Shown here in pieces: positions 46,756 to 54,711 of a stretch of 64,000 nt of DNA (the stretch's first letter is position 1; each line of letters begins with the position of its first letter). The stretch spans positions 1,794,501 to 1,858,500 of the forward strand of contig NZ_JAFFHZ010000001.1 of assembly GCF_017052585.1 (NCBI RefSeq). The letters are read 5' to 3'. The position numbers and the translations under genes were made by a program. Below the pieces are notes generated by a model. It ran no database searches, had not been told where the DNA came from, and saw only the letters and a list, made by a program, of their open reading frames with translations. The stretch comes from Paenibacillus apiarius. Its GTDB lineage: Bacteria; Bacillota; Bacilli; Paenibacillales; Paenibacillaceae.

Positions 46756-47779
46756 TTAGCGCCTCCCTGCCAATCAAGTTATGTGTTAACAAAAGTTCTT
46801 CCAATTTTGATTTCGCCATCGGTTTGATGAGATGGGAATTATAACTGGATTCCTCTGCAGGTTTGAGGTGTGAATATGCATTCTTGTTAATGAATGAATT
46901 TGGAATTACAAACATGTCATCCATCTCTTTAGCATGCTTGGCTTCTTCTTCCGTCATCAGTTCTTCGTACATTTTTTCTCCGGGACGCAAACCGATTTCC
47001 TTGACTTCGATAGAATCATCATTAAGATTTAAGAAATCGCAAGTATGCTTGATAACCAGCTCTGCCAGATCGTTCAATTGAATGACCGGCATTTTTAACA
47101 CAAACGTTTCCCCGCCTTGGGATTGGAGCATTGCTTTTAACATCAACGTTGTTGCCTGATTCATTGTCATCATGAATCTGCTCATTTTTTGGCAGGTGAC
47201 TGTAATGTAACCTTTTTCTTTAATTTGTTGCTGAAAGAGAGGAATGACCGAGCCTCGGGATCCCATTACATTCCCAAATCGTACGGATGCAAATGTTGTG
47301 TGTTTGGTGCCAGCTTGATATTGAGCAGCTGAGATAAGTCTTTCTGCCATCAGCTTGGATGCGCCATATGTATTGGTAGGAGCGATGGCCTTATCAGTGC
47401 TCGTAAAAATGACCTTGGAGACATTACGCTCCAATGCGGCTTGAATCACATTTTGCGTTCCAATAATATTAGTTTGCACCGCTTCAAAGGGGTTATATTC
47501 GCATGCAGGAACATGCTTCATTGCTGCCGCATGGAATACATAGTCTATGTCTTCCATCGCTCGAACGACGCGTTGATAATCCCTTACATCTCCGATGAGA
47601 TAACGAATGTTGCTATATTCTCTATATTGCTGTTGTAATTTGAATTGTTTATATTCATCTCTGCTAAAAATACGAATTACAGCCGGATTGCAGGACAAAA
47701 GATGATTTAAAAGACCTGTGCCTACAGTTCCCGTTCCGCCGATAATCAAGATTTTTTTGCCGCGAAAAAAATTATGCAT
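46730..47779 (-). CDS. pseB: UDP-GlcNAc 4,6-dehydratase (5-inverting)
   Basis: PseB removes water from UDP-GlcNAc and inverts C-5, the first step of pseudaminic acid synthesis. The 349-aa protein has the nucleotide motif IIGGTGTVGTGLLNHLL, FSRDEYKQF, HAAAMKHVPACEYNPFEAVQ, the TSTDKA catalytic segment and YGASK near residue 140, and FGNVMGSRGSVIPLF. These match FlaA1/PseB-type proteins. I chose ATG 47779 (MHNFFRGKKILI), which overlaps the maf stop by 8 nt. It leads the Pse pathway part of the operon. Confidence 0.92.
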   Translation of the reverse strand: MHNFFRGKKILIIGGTGTVGTGLLNHLLSCNPAVIRIFSRDEYKQFKLQQQYREYSNIRYLIGDVRDYQRVVRAMEDIDYVFHAAAMKHVPACEYNPFEAVQTNIIGTQNVIQAALERNVSKVIFTSTDKAIAPTNTYGASKLMAERLISAAQYQAGTKHTTFASVRFGNVMGSRGSVIPLFQQQIKEKGYITVTCQKMSRFMMTMNQATTLMLKAMLQSQGGETFVLKMPVIQLNDLAELVIKHTCDFLNLNDDSIEVKEIGLRPGEKMYEELMTEEEAKHAKEMDDMFVIPNSFINKNAYSHLKPAEESSYNSHLIKPMAKSKLEELLLTHNLIGREALNEFSPCNT

Positions 47780-49655
47780 ACGATTTCTCTGCTCCATTCG
47801 CAATCTTGTCTACACGTCTAATCGCTTCTTCCATGCATTTTTCTGCAAACGGAATAAATTCCGAAATACTAGTGGCAAATTTCCCTAGATGCTCGACAAT
47901 TAATTTAGACTTTTTATACTCATTTGTCTCATTAACGATGTCGGGCACATAACGCATATATTGCGATAAGGGAGTATCCAATGCAAATGATATATATGAC
48001 TTAAAACTGCCGCTGCCAGTCACTTGGCCCCATTGTTTATTTAATTTCATTAATAACTTACTGCACTTATCTTTTTGAGTGGGGTTTACATGTTCAAGTT
48101 CGGAAATGAATTTGATGATGCTGCTTGTCTTTTTATTTAACATCTTAAGCTCCTGCAGCTCACTTCTCAATTTTGCTCCAACTTTGCTGACCGTTTGTTC
48201 GCTGTAAGCAGGAATTCCTTCAACAAGTTGCTTAAACCAATTTTTATTACGTTCAGGTAATAGTAATAACTCATTGATACAATCTTTCAATGGTCTAAAA
48301 ACTGTGTGTTTAATAGCCGCTCCCTTGCTCGATGTATTAATAAACTCGATATCCGTATATATTAATAGTAATAGCTCTAAATCTCTTAAAGTTACCAACA
48401 TTTTTTCTGATGTACGGTTCTTTCCGCCATGAACATTTTCTATCCATTCATCGGCGGCTTCAATCGTATTCTTCTTTGCTTCCTCTGTAATATGTTTAAC
48501 GCCTTCCGAATAATATTCATCATTAGGGTAAGACAGGTCTTGACCCGCCAAATAAATCTTCTTGCAGCCTAGGAAGGCTGCGAATTGAATGCAGGTTCCA
48601 GTAACGGATCCGCTTGAAATAAATGAAGGCTCGGGTTCTCCTTCGCTCTTTGAGAATAAATATGGAGTTACTTCTTCAAGGTTTAATCTTGTTGATAATT
48701 TCCATTTATGATTTTGCTCAGCGATTCCATGATGAATCGTCGTTGCAAATAACAACGGAATATGGGTTGTATCTACATTTTGAAATACCTTTAAGTTGGG
48801 TTCTCCTCCATCCATTGAAACGACAAGGTGCGGTTCAATACCATGATGCAATAAAGCTTGCACACTCGAGCCTGCAGCTATAATTAGAACTTTAGAACCC
48901 AGTTTTTTTATGCATTCAATATCATCCCTTAGTGAGGGACCCGATCCAGCGATGATGGCAGGTATATCGGTGCAAGCTTCTTTAAGTGATGCTATGGATT
49001 TAGAGGTTAACACTTTATCTATATTGTAAATGATATTTTGAAACCATGCTTTTTCAAAATAATATTGCGTTATATAGTTAGCACGATATTGCAATAGAAT
49101 TTGTTTCGATATGGTATGAAGTTTGCTAATAGTTTCACCGTATAATTGCTTATAGATAGGGATAGTCACTTCTTCGAACTTATCTGTCACTAGGCTTGAA
49201 ATGGATTGGAGAAGTTGGATTAATACATGATCTTCTTCTCCAACTGCCAATGTTATGACGCTGGGATGGTTCAATATCCCTGTCAGATCACGAAGCTTTA
49301 ACGCTAAATGCAGCAGCTGGATATCCGGCTCATAAATATAATATTTCTTCGTTGGATATTTTTCCAACAGATGCTGCAGGTGATAACCTAGCCCTAATCC
49401 AACAACTAATACATGGCTGGATTTTTCTAATCTTCCTTCAGTAGACTTTAGCCAACCTGCAGCTTCCCTATCCGGATCGTACAAACTATGTAAAGCGACA
49501 ACCCTTTCATTTTTATGTATTTCAACATTCGGACTGCCGTCGCGTGCTGTAATATTACGATATATGCCGCCATCTACCGTACTCGCTTCAAGTAATGCAG
49601 CTACTTGAGGAAAGTGTTTGCTTAAGACCTTTGTATTCGACAATAGATAATCCAA
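47772..49655 (-). CDS. Maf-type flagellin glycosyltransferase
   Basis: Maf (motility-associated factor) proteins transfer nonulosonic acids such as pseudaminic acid to serines or threonines of flagellin in the cytoplasm. The 627-aa protein has a first nucleotide-binding-like region (HVLVVGLGLGYHLQHLL, ~83-99), a DUF115/MAF core with AIIAGSGPSLRDDIECI (~235) and VVSMDGGEP, and SSGSVTGTCIQFAAFLGCKKIYLAGQDLSY (~345-375). A helical C-terminal domain follows. The TTG start has AAGGAG 9 nt upstream. Its place between hag and the pse genes supports flagellin as the target. Confidence 0.9.
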   Translation of the reverse strand: MDYLLSNTKVLSKHFPQVAALLEASTVDGGIYRNITARDGSPNVEIHKNERVVALHSLYDPDREAAGWLKSTEGRLEKSSHVLVVGLGLGYHLQHLLEKYPTKKYYIYEPDIQLLHLALKLRDLTGILNHPSVITLAVGEEDHVLIQLLQSISSLVTDKFEEVTIPIYKQLYGETISKLHTISKQILLQYRANYITQYYFEKAWFQNIIYNIDKVLTSKSIASLKEACTDIPAIIAGSGPSLRDDIECIKKLGSKVLIIAAGSSVQALLHHGIEPHLVVSMDGGEPNLKVFQNVDTTHIPLLFATTIHHGIAEQNHKWKLSTRLNLEEVTPYLFSKSEGEPEPSFISSGSVTGTCIQFAAFLGCKKIYLAGQDLSYPNDEYYSEGVKHITEEAKKNTIEAADEWIENVHGGKNRTSEKMLVTLRDLELLLLIYTDIEFINTSSKGAAIKHTVFRPLKDCINELLLLPERNKNWFKQLVEGIPAYSEQTVSKVGAKLRSELQELKMLNKKTSSIIKFISELEHVNPTQKDKCSKLLMKLNKQWGQVTGSGSFKSYISFALDTPLSQYMRYVPDIVNETNEYKKSKLIVEHLGKFATSISEFIPFAEKCMEEAIRRVDKIANGAEKSYA

Positions 49656-49668
49656 TATCGCTCACTCC

Positions 49669-50253
49669 TTAAACAACGTCATTAATCCAAGCTTCCAGCA
49701 TAGGAACAAGCTCATATTGGAGAAGGTCTGAGACGCCAACGTAATTGCTCCAACTTAGTTGTTCATGGAATTTTTCAACAAAAGCCTCTATATTTTTATA
49801 CAAGTGCTCAAGGGAATCTCTCGTCCCGCTCACCTCATTCATCCCGTCACTTATTGCATAAGCGAACTCCAGAGCGCTAACAGTCCAGTGTATGGAATCA
49901 ATAATAGGTGTTATCAATGTTTTCATATCATCGACTTCTTCGGCGTACAATCTCTCAGCAATTGCAGGGATTTCATGAACAACTCGCGGCAAATAAGCTT
50001 TCAAATCTTCCAGTGTAATTGCAAAACACTCGGCTTTTGTTTGTGTTACTATATTTAGTTCATTAATATTTTGATAATTCTCCAATATGATTGATTCATA
50101 TCCGTTATAATATCTCTCTTCGCCGATTTCAACATAATAAATTAGACGATCGGCCTGTAATATGGGCATCGTTCTTGACATCCAAAAATCATTGACTTCT
50201 TCTGCGGAATGAAACTCTCTCTCTTCCCAAGCACCATCAATACATATCTTCAC
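49669..50253 (-). CDS. Unknown small protein under sigma-D control, first gene of the glycan cluster
   Basis: I do not recognise this 194-aa protein. It is acidic, has no signal or membrane helix, and reads as a beta start (KICIDGAWEEREF) followed by mainly helical segments with many Glu, Ile and Tyr residues. I chose GTG 50253 because AAGGGTG lies 8 nt upstream and the sigma-D-like promoter at 50291-50317 overlaps the longer ATG frame from 50301. It is 13 nt before maf and so probably in its operon. A role as a flagellin or Maf partner is plausible from position only. Confidence 0.8.
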   Translation of the reverse strand: MKICIDGAWEEREFHSAEEVNDFWMSRTMPILQADRLIYYVEIGEERYYNGYESIILENYQNINELNIVTQTKAECFAITLEDLKAYLPRVVHEIPAIAERLYAEEVDDMKTLITPIIDSIHWTVSALEFAYAISDGMNEVSGTRDSLEHLYKNIEAFVEKFHEQLSWSNYVGVSDLLQYELVPMLEAWINDVV

Positions 50254-50290
50254 AAAAATCACACCCTTGTGTTTATAACTACTATGCTTT

Positions 50291-50317
50291 ATATCGGTCA
50301 TTCCCCCTAATAATTAA
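50291..50317 (-). promoter_or_regulatory. Sigma-D-type promoter of the flagellin-glycosylation cluster
   Basis: On the minus strand TTAA (50317-50314), 15 bp, ACCGATAT (50298-50291): the -10 matches the sigma-D consensus GCCGATAT at seven of eight bases. Transcription would start near 50284, giving a ~30-nt leader to GTG 50253. It lies just after the hag terminator. Confidence 0.65.
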
Positions 50318-50359
50318 ATAGGTACCCTATTAGTTCCTTAGCTCTATTTAAATAGAAAA

Positions 50360-50388
50360 AAAACCTCGTTTAAAATAAACGAGGTTTT
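50360..50388 (-). terminator. Terminator of hag
   Basis: A perfect 13-bp stem, AAAACCTCGTTTA and TAAACGAGGTTTT, with a 3-nt loop and a T-run on the minus strand, 14 nt after hag. Confidence 0.93.
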
Positions 50389-50402
50389 TAAGCAAAAAAG
50401 AA

Positions 50403-51218
50403 TTAGCCCAACAATTTCAGTACGCTTTGCGGCGCGGAGTTCGCTTGTGCCAACATAGCCGTACCTGCTTGAACCAAGATTTGGTTACGCGTGAAATCAG
50501 TCATTTCTTTAGCCATATCAGCGTTGCGGATACGGGATTCGGAAGCGGACAAGTTTTCAGCTGTAACACCCAGGTTGTTGATAGTGTGTTCCAAACGGTT
50601 TTGAACCGCACCAAAATCTGCGCGTTGTGTAGATACTTTGTTAATAGCGCTGGAGATTTTAGCAAGCGCGGAAGCTGCTGCTGATTGAGATGAAATTTTC
50701 AAGCCATTCAATCCCAGAGCAGAAGCTCCCATTGCAGCTAATTTCGCAGTAAGAACGTTAGCTTTATCTACACCGATTTGGAACTTGATGCTGCCGGCTG
50801 CGCTCAGCAATTTCGTGCCATTGAAGTTTGTGGAAGTGGCAATGTTGTTGATTTCTTTAAGCAACGCATCCACTTCTTTTTGCGTGTTCGCACGGTCTTT
50901 ATCGTCATAAGTACCCGTAGCGGATTGGTTAGCCAACGTGTTCAAACGTTGCAGCATGGAGTGTACTTCTGTCAAAGCACCCTCAGCCGTTTGAATCAGG
51001 GAGATACCATCTTGCGCGTTGCGCATTGCTTGGTTCATACCGCCGATTTGGAAACGCATTTTTTCAGAGATAGCAAGACCTGCTGCATCGTCTGCCGCAC
51101 GGTTGATGCGGAAACCGGAAGACAATTTTTCCATTGTCTTACCCATTGCAGTGTTGTTCATGCCCAAGTTGCGGTGAGCATTGATTGCGCCTACGTTCGT
51201 GTTAATAAACATCGACAT
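50403..51218 (-). CDS. hag: Flagellin
   Basis: This is the filament subunit. The 271-aa protein has conserved D0/D1 helices at both ends (MFINTNVGAINAHRNLGMNN, KLSSGFRINRAADDAAGLAISEKM, and the C-terminal AGTAMLAQANSAPQSVLKLLG) with a short variable middle (~150-190) rich in Ala, Ser and Thr. The middle is the likely site for O-linked glycans made by the adjacent Maf and pse genes. It has a sigma-D-type promoter and a leader with two CsrA-type hairpins. In B. subtilis hag lies right after csrA; here it is after fliT, next to the glycan cluster. Confidence 0.98.
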   Translation of the reverse strand: MSMFINTNVGAINAHRNLGMNNTAMGKTMEKLSSGFRINRAADDAAGLAISEKMRFQIGGMNQAMRNAQDGISLIQTAEGALTEVHSMLQRLNTLANQSATGTYDDKDRANTQKEVDALLKEINNIATSTNFNGTKLLSAAGSIKFQIGVDKANVLTAKLAAMGASALGLNGLKISSQSAAASALAKISSAINKVSTQRADFGAVQNRLEHTINNLGVTAENLSASESRIRNADMAKEMTDFTRNQILVQAGTAMLAQANSAPQSVLKLLG

Positions 51219-51223
51219 TCTTA

Positions 51224-51266
51224 ATCATCCTCCATGATATCATTATTGGGCCACATCCTTGCGGCC
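51224..51266 (-). promoter_or_regulatory. Two CsrA-binding hairpins in the hag leader
   Basis: The first, GGCCGCAAGGATGTGGCC (minus strand, 51266-51249), pairs over 7 bp and leaves AGGA as a tetraloop. The second, ATCATGGAGGATGAT (51238-51224), pairs ATCAT with ATGAT and holds the hag Shine-Dalgarno GGAGG in its loop. CsrA dimers bind GGA in hairpin loops, and the two loops are about 23 nt apart, suitable for one dimer to bridge. In B. subtilis this blocks hag translation until FliW removes CsrA. Confidence 0.85.
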
Positions 51267-51274
51267 TATTATAT

Positions 51275-51302
51275 ATATCGAATAATGCTCATACATTTTT
51301 TA
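51275..51302 (-). promoter_or_regulatory. Sigma-D-type promoter of hag
   Basis: On the minus strand TAAA (51302-51299), 16 bp, TTCGATAT (51282-51275). The -10 differs from GCCGATAT at two bases. Transcription would start near 51268, exactly at the first CsrA hairpin. Confidence 0.85.
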
Positions 51303-51322
51303 TAGCTGGCACATAAAAATAT

Positions 51323-51700
51323 TTATTTTTTTTCATCAAAATAATAAGCAACCTGATCCGTTCTTCCCATACCTTGATAAGCATTCATGATTGTCTTGCT
51401 TTGGCGGACGCCTTGAACTTGGGAGGTCAGTTGGCTGAATTGTCTTTCCATGCGATCGATAATGGACTGATAAAGAACCCGCAGCGTGTGACAACGGGCA
51501 GCTTCCTGTTCCCTCTCTTCCCCGCTGAGCGCTCCTGTCTCTTCAGACGTCAAGCGTCTTTTTAAATCATCCCAGTTCTTCTCGAAAAGCTGATACGCTG
51601 CCTCCTGCCACTCCGCACTATCTTTCATCTCAAGCAAATACCGCTGGCACAAGTCAATCATCTCATCATAGATTAAAAGTCTGCTGCGCGAATCAAGCAT
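51323..51700 (-). CDS. fliT: Flagellar protein FliT-like
   Basis: FliT proteins are export chaperones for the filament cap protein FliD. The 125-aa product is helical and charged (LDSRSRLLIYDEMIDLCQRYLLEM, then QSIIDRMERQFSQL). Sequence conservation in FliT is weak, so the call rests on the fliD-fliS-fliT order. ATG 51700 overlaps the fliS stop by 8 nt. The hag promoter starts 21 nt after the gene end and no terminator separates them. Confidence 0.75.
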   Translation of the reverse strand: MLDSRSRLLIYDEMIDLCQRYLLEMKDSAEWQEAAYQLFEKNWDDLKRRLTSEETGALSGEEREQEAARCHTLRVLYQSIIDRMERQFSQLTSQVQGVRQSKTIMNAYQGMGRTDQVAYYFDEKK

Positions 51701-52094
51701 AATTTTGACCTGCCGTAACTTCTTTTCCAATCGTTTCCCAGGCGTCTTTGATGGATTGAATGACTGTTTTGGCTTCGGCTAGCGGCTGTGCTGATTTCTG
51801 AATATTAGCCTGCACTAATTGCTCGATAACATATAAGTACAAATTTTTTAGGTTTTGCGCAACTTCTCCGCCCTCACGTTCGTTCAAGCAAGCAATCAAC
51901 TCGTAGATGATATCCTGCACTTTCAGAATATGCTGGTGAGCCAACAAAGGATTGCCCTCCGAAAGCGCAGCTTCCGCCTGATTCGTGTACTTTAGCGCCC
52001 CGTAATACAGCATCAAGATTAATTTATGAGGGGAAGCCGTTTCATATTTATTTTTTTGGTATGCTTGATAACCGGCGGTCATATTCGTGTACAT
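51693..52094 (-). CDS. fliS: Flagellin export chaperone FliS
   Basis: FliS binds flagellin in the cytoplasm and keeps it unfolded for export; in Bacillus it also supports the FliW-Hag interaction. The 133-aa protein has GYQAYQKNKYETASPHKLILMLYYGALKYTNQAE and LKNLYLYVIEQLVQANIQ, both family marks. It follows fliD by 20 nt. Confidence 0.95.
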   Translation of the reverse strand: MYTNMTAGYQAYQKNKYETASPHKLILMLYYGALKYTNQAEAALSEGNPLLAHQHILKVQDIIYELIACLNEREGGEVAQNLKNLYLYVIEQLVQANIQKSAQPLAEAKTVIQSIKDAWETIGKEVTAGQNYA

Positions 52095-52114
52095 CTATTC
52101 ATCCCCTTAGCCCG

Positions 52115-53566
52115 CTAGCTGCTGCTTTTAGATAAACTGTTGATTTGGCTGGTCATCCAAGATTGTTCGTTTTTTAATTTGCTCAGAGCCACTTCCATCG
52201 CTGTAAATTGTCTCTTTAATTGCTGCTCTTTCAACGTCAGGCGATCTTCCATTTTGCTCATTGATTCCGTTATAAAAGAGATTTCAGAATCGTAGCCATT
52301 CACGCGAGATTGCAAAATCCCGTTAGCTTTGCTTGTCCAAGTAGGAAGCTCTTCGTTAAGAATGGTTGCGATCCCTTGCTTCTTGTTTCCTGCCGAATCT
52401 GTCTCATCCATATTGAACATGGATATTACTTTATCGGGATCCCGTTCCAAGGCTTCTTTGAATTTTTTCTCGTCAAAGACGATTTGCCCCGTCATCTCGG
52501 TCCCTTTTTTATCCTTGTCAATTTCAATTCCAAGTTCTGACAACGTGCCCAAGCCTGCAATATTGCTTGACATCCAAGTGCCCAATTCCATATCCAACTG
52601 CCGCAATGTTGAGTCCCCTTGCAGCGTTGTTTTCCGGTAAGGCGTCTTGTCATCTTTTGGTTTTTCTTCTGGCTTCGCCATGCCTTCACGAATGAGCTTG
52701 CGGACTTCATTAAATGCATCCACGAATCCTTTAACCTTCTCAATGACCTTTTCGGAATCTTGCCCCACCGTAATCATTGCCGAAGAAGACTCTTTTTGCA
52801 GCTGTAATGTGACACCGTCAATGACGCCTTTAACCTCGTTAGAGGAACTTTTAACGCTCAAACCATTGACTTTCAATTCTGCATCTTGCGCCGCCTGAAC
52901 CTCTTGGAAATTGCCGCCGGACACTAGGCCAAGATTGTTCAAGATGTTGCCACTGCCAGTGATGCCGATTCCTGAGGTTCCTCCGCCTGTATGGAACTTA
53001 TTTTCAACGCCCGTTTTCACCGAAGTGAGGACCAAGGTTTTGTTTCCCGGAGATGTTTCTACCAAGGATGCGGAGACTGTTTTGCTATTTTTATTGATAT
53101 CGTTTTTAAGGTTCTCCAGCATTTCCCCATACGTCTTCCCTTTCAGCGTAACGTCAACCTTACTCCCATCTGGCTGGGTCAAGGTAATCGTCTCGTTTTC
53201 GAGTGCGCTGGAATCGCCTTTTTCACTGAATTCATTTGCTTTAATAACATGCGACTTCGCCAACTTATCTACCGTAACCTGATAGTTACCGGTTACGGCA
53301 TTATCGGAACCGACCGCTTTCACGGCTTGCTCATCCGAGCTTTTGGTCGATGTCAGCTTAAAGCTCGCGTTAAACGTTAAATCGGAAGCTTTATCACGCA
53401 GGGTAGACAGCTTTGTATTCAAATTCCGAAAATATGACTGAAAAGCAGAGAAATCGCTTTTCTTCTGCTCCAGATTGGTATACGGGATTTTCTCCAACAT
53501 CATTAATTTTTCAATCATCATGCCCGTATCCAGATTAGAAGCGAGACCACCAATACTAAATCCCAT
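52115..53566 (-). CDS. fliD: Flagellar filament cap protein FliD
   Basis: FliD caps the filament and folds flagellin at the tip. The 483-aa protein has FSIGGLASNLDTGMMIEKLM at its N-terminus and a long central domain with repeated-fold segments. The C-terminal helices end LKRQFTAMEVALSKLKNEQSWMTSQI, the FliD_C region. I chose ATG 53566, with AAGGTGG upstream. It lies between flaG and fliS. Confidence 0.95.
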   Translation of the reverse strand: MGFSIGGLASNLDTGMMIEKLMMLEKIPYTNLEQKKSDFSAFQSYFRNLNTKLSTLRDKASDLTFNASFKLTSTKSSDEQAVKAVGSDNAVTGNYQVTVDKLAKSHVIKANEFSEKGDSSALENETITLTQPDGSKVDVTLKGKTYGEMLENLKNDINKNSKTVSASLVETSPGNKTLVLTSVKTGVENKFHTGGGTSGIGITGSGNILNNLGLVSGGNFQEVQAAQDAELKVNGLSVKSSSNEVKGVIDGVTLQLQKESSSAMITVGQDSEKVIEKVKGFVDAFNEVRKLIREGMAKPEEKPKDDKTPYRKTTLQGDSTLRQLDMELGTWMSSNIAGLGTLSELGIEIDKDKKGTEMTGQIVFDEKKFKEALERDPDKVISMFNMDETDSAGNKKQGIATILNEELPTWTSKANGILQSRVNGYDSEISFITESMSKMEDRLTLKEQQLKRQFTAMEVALSKLKNEQSWMTSQINSLSKSSS

Positions 53567-53584
53567 CGTTACAACCACCTTCCA

Positions 53585-53971
53585 TTAAATTTTTTCATCC
53601 AAAAACATTCCAATCAACTCTTTCATCTTTACAGACAATTCGATTAGAAACTCTGGGGGCAGACTGGCGATAACTTCTTTTGTCGCCTTATCAACAACCT
53701 CGACATATAACTCTTTTGCATCATCATGATATTTAAAATGAATTTCTTTACCCGAATTTGCGATTGATTCATTCAGTTCTTCCACTTTTTTTTGCAAATC
53801 CTGCTTTTCCTCAGGCCGTAAGTGCTCGTAATCAAACTTTTCAGTCCCTTTTTGCGAGGCAACTTTTTCTTCCGGCAACTCTTTTACGAGCACATTCCTT
53901 ACCGATTGTATCGTCGCACGATGTACTTGCAAGTCTAATCCGTTGGTGTCTGTACGATGAACATTTCCCAT
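53585..53971 (-). CDS. flaG: FlaG-family protein
   Basis: FlaG proteins affect filament length in some bacteria; the mechanism is unclear. The 128-aa protein has a disordered N-terminal half and the conserved C-terminal block IHFKYHDDAKELYVEVVDKATKEVIASLPPEFL-type pattern (~75-110). It precedes fliD by 18 nt, as yvyC does in B. subtilis. Confidence 0.92.
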   Translation of the reverse strand: MGNVHRTDTNGLDLQVHRATIQSVRNVLVKELPEEKVASQKGTEKFDYEHLRPEEKQDLQKKVEELNESIANSGKEIHFKYHDDAKELYVEVVDKATKEVIASLPPEFLIELSVKMKELIGMFLDEKI

Positions 53972-54023
53972 CCTAATCCACCTCGTAACATGTACATATT
54001 TGCTTTTCGTTTGGTCAATCCTC

Positions 54024-54263
54024 TTAGTCCTTCTTTTTAAACTGCTTTAACATTTTCTCCATCTCTTTATCAGACAGGAGTGTTTGTCCAGCTGTAGTAT
54101 TTTCTTCAGCAATACTCTCGTACAGTTCTTTACGCATAATTTGAACGTTTTTTGGAGCAGAAAATCCCAACTTTACGTATTCTCCTTCCACACCGAGAAC
54201 GCGGACTTCAATTTCATCGCCGATCATTACAGTTTCACCGATCTTACGTTTCAGAACGAGCAT
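54024..54263 (-). CDS. csrA: Translational repressor CsrA
   Basis: CsrA is a dimeric RNA-binding protein that blocks translation of target mRNAs at GGA-loop hairpins. The 79-aa protein begins MLVLKRKIGETVMIGDEIEV and has the typical five-strand core to ~46 (VKLGFSAPKNVQIMRKELYE), with a longer charged C-terminal tail as in other Gram-positives. ATG 54263 has GGGGAG upstream and lies one base after the fliW stop; a start at 54320 would overlap fliW. Its likely main target is the hag leader at 51224-51266. Confidence 0.96.
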   Translation of the reverse strand: MLVLKRKIGETVMIGDEIEVRVLGVEGEYVKLGFSAPKNVQIMRKELYESIAEENTTAGQTLLSDKEMEKMLKQFKKKD

Positions 54264-54264
54264 G

Positions 54265-54711
54265 CTAATCTCCCCTTCCTTGGATAAAATAACGAACGGG
54301 AAGGTTAGAGTCTGTAACAATATACTGACACGCTTTCTGTGTCTTTGGCGAGAACAGAACTGGAGCCCGCAAGTTTACGCTAATCGCGCCATCGATAATG
54401 TTAACCACAAGCATCGTCACGATATCTTCGGGTTGCTCGATTTCCAGAGCCTCCACTGTAACTTTGTCAATCGTAAAGCTGTAGTCCTGAACATGCTCGG
54501 CGGGCATTAATATGAAGCTTCGTTCCTCATCTAATGCGTGTAAAATATACAACACCGAATCTTCATAAGGCATCAGCGCATAAGAAACTATCGACTGAAA
54601 GCCGACCATTCCTTTGACAAACTCATAAATTTGATGAGGTTGAGGAAGAAGCTCCCCATAACTTGGACTATTAATCACCGTTGATGTCACATGTTCATTC
54701 GTCGATTTCAA
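54265..54711 (-). CDS. fliW: Flagellar assembly factor FliW
   Basis: FliW binds CsrA and blocks its RNA binding; free flagellin competes for FliW, so the three proteins tie flagellin synthesis to export. The 148-aa protein has FVKGMVGFQSIVSYALMPYEDSVLYILHALDEERSFILMPAE and INLRAPVLFSPKTQKACQYI-type text (here VNLRAPVLFSP). It overlaps the yviE stop (ATGA) and precedes csrA directly. Confidence 0.95.
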   Translation of the reverse strand: MKSTNEHVTSTVINSPSYGELLPQPHQIYEFVKGMVGFQSIVSYALMPYEDSVLYILHALDEERSFILMPAEHVQDYSFTIDKVTVEALEIEQPEDIVTMLVVNIIDGAISVNLRAPVLFSPKTQKACQYIVTDSNLPVRYFIQGRGD

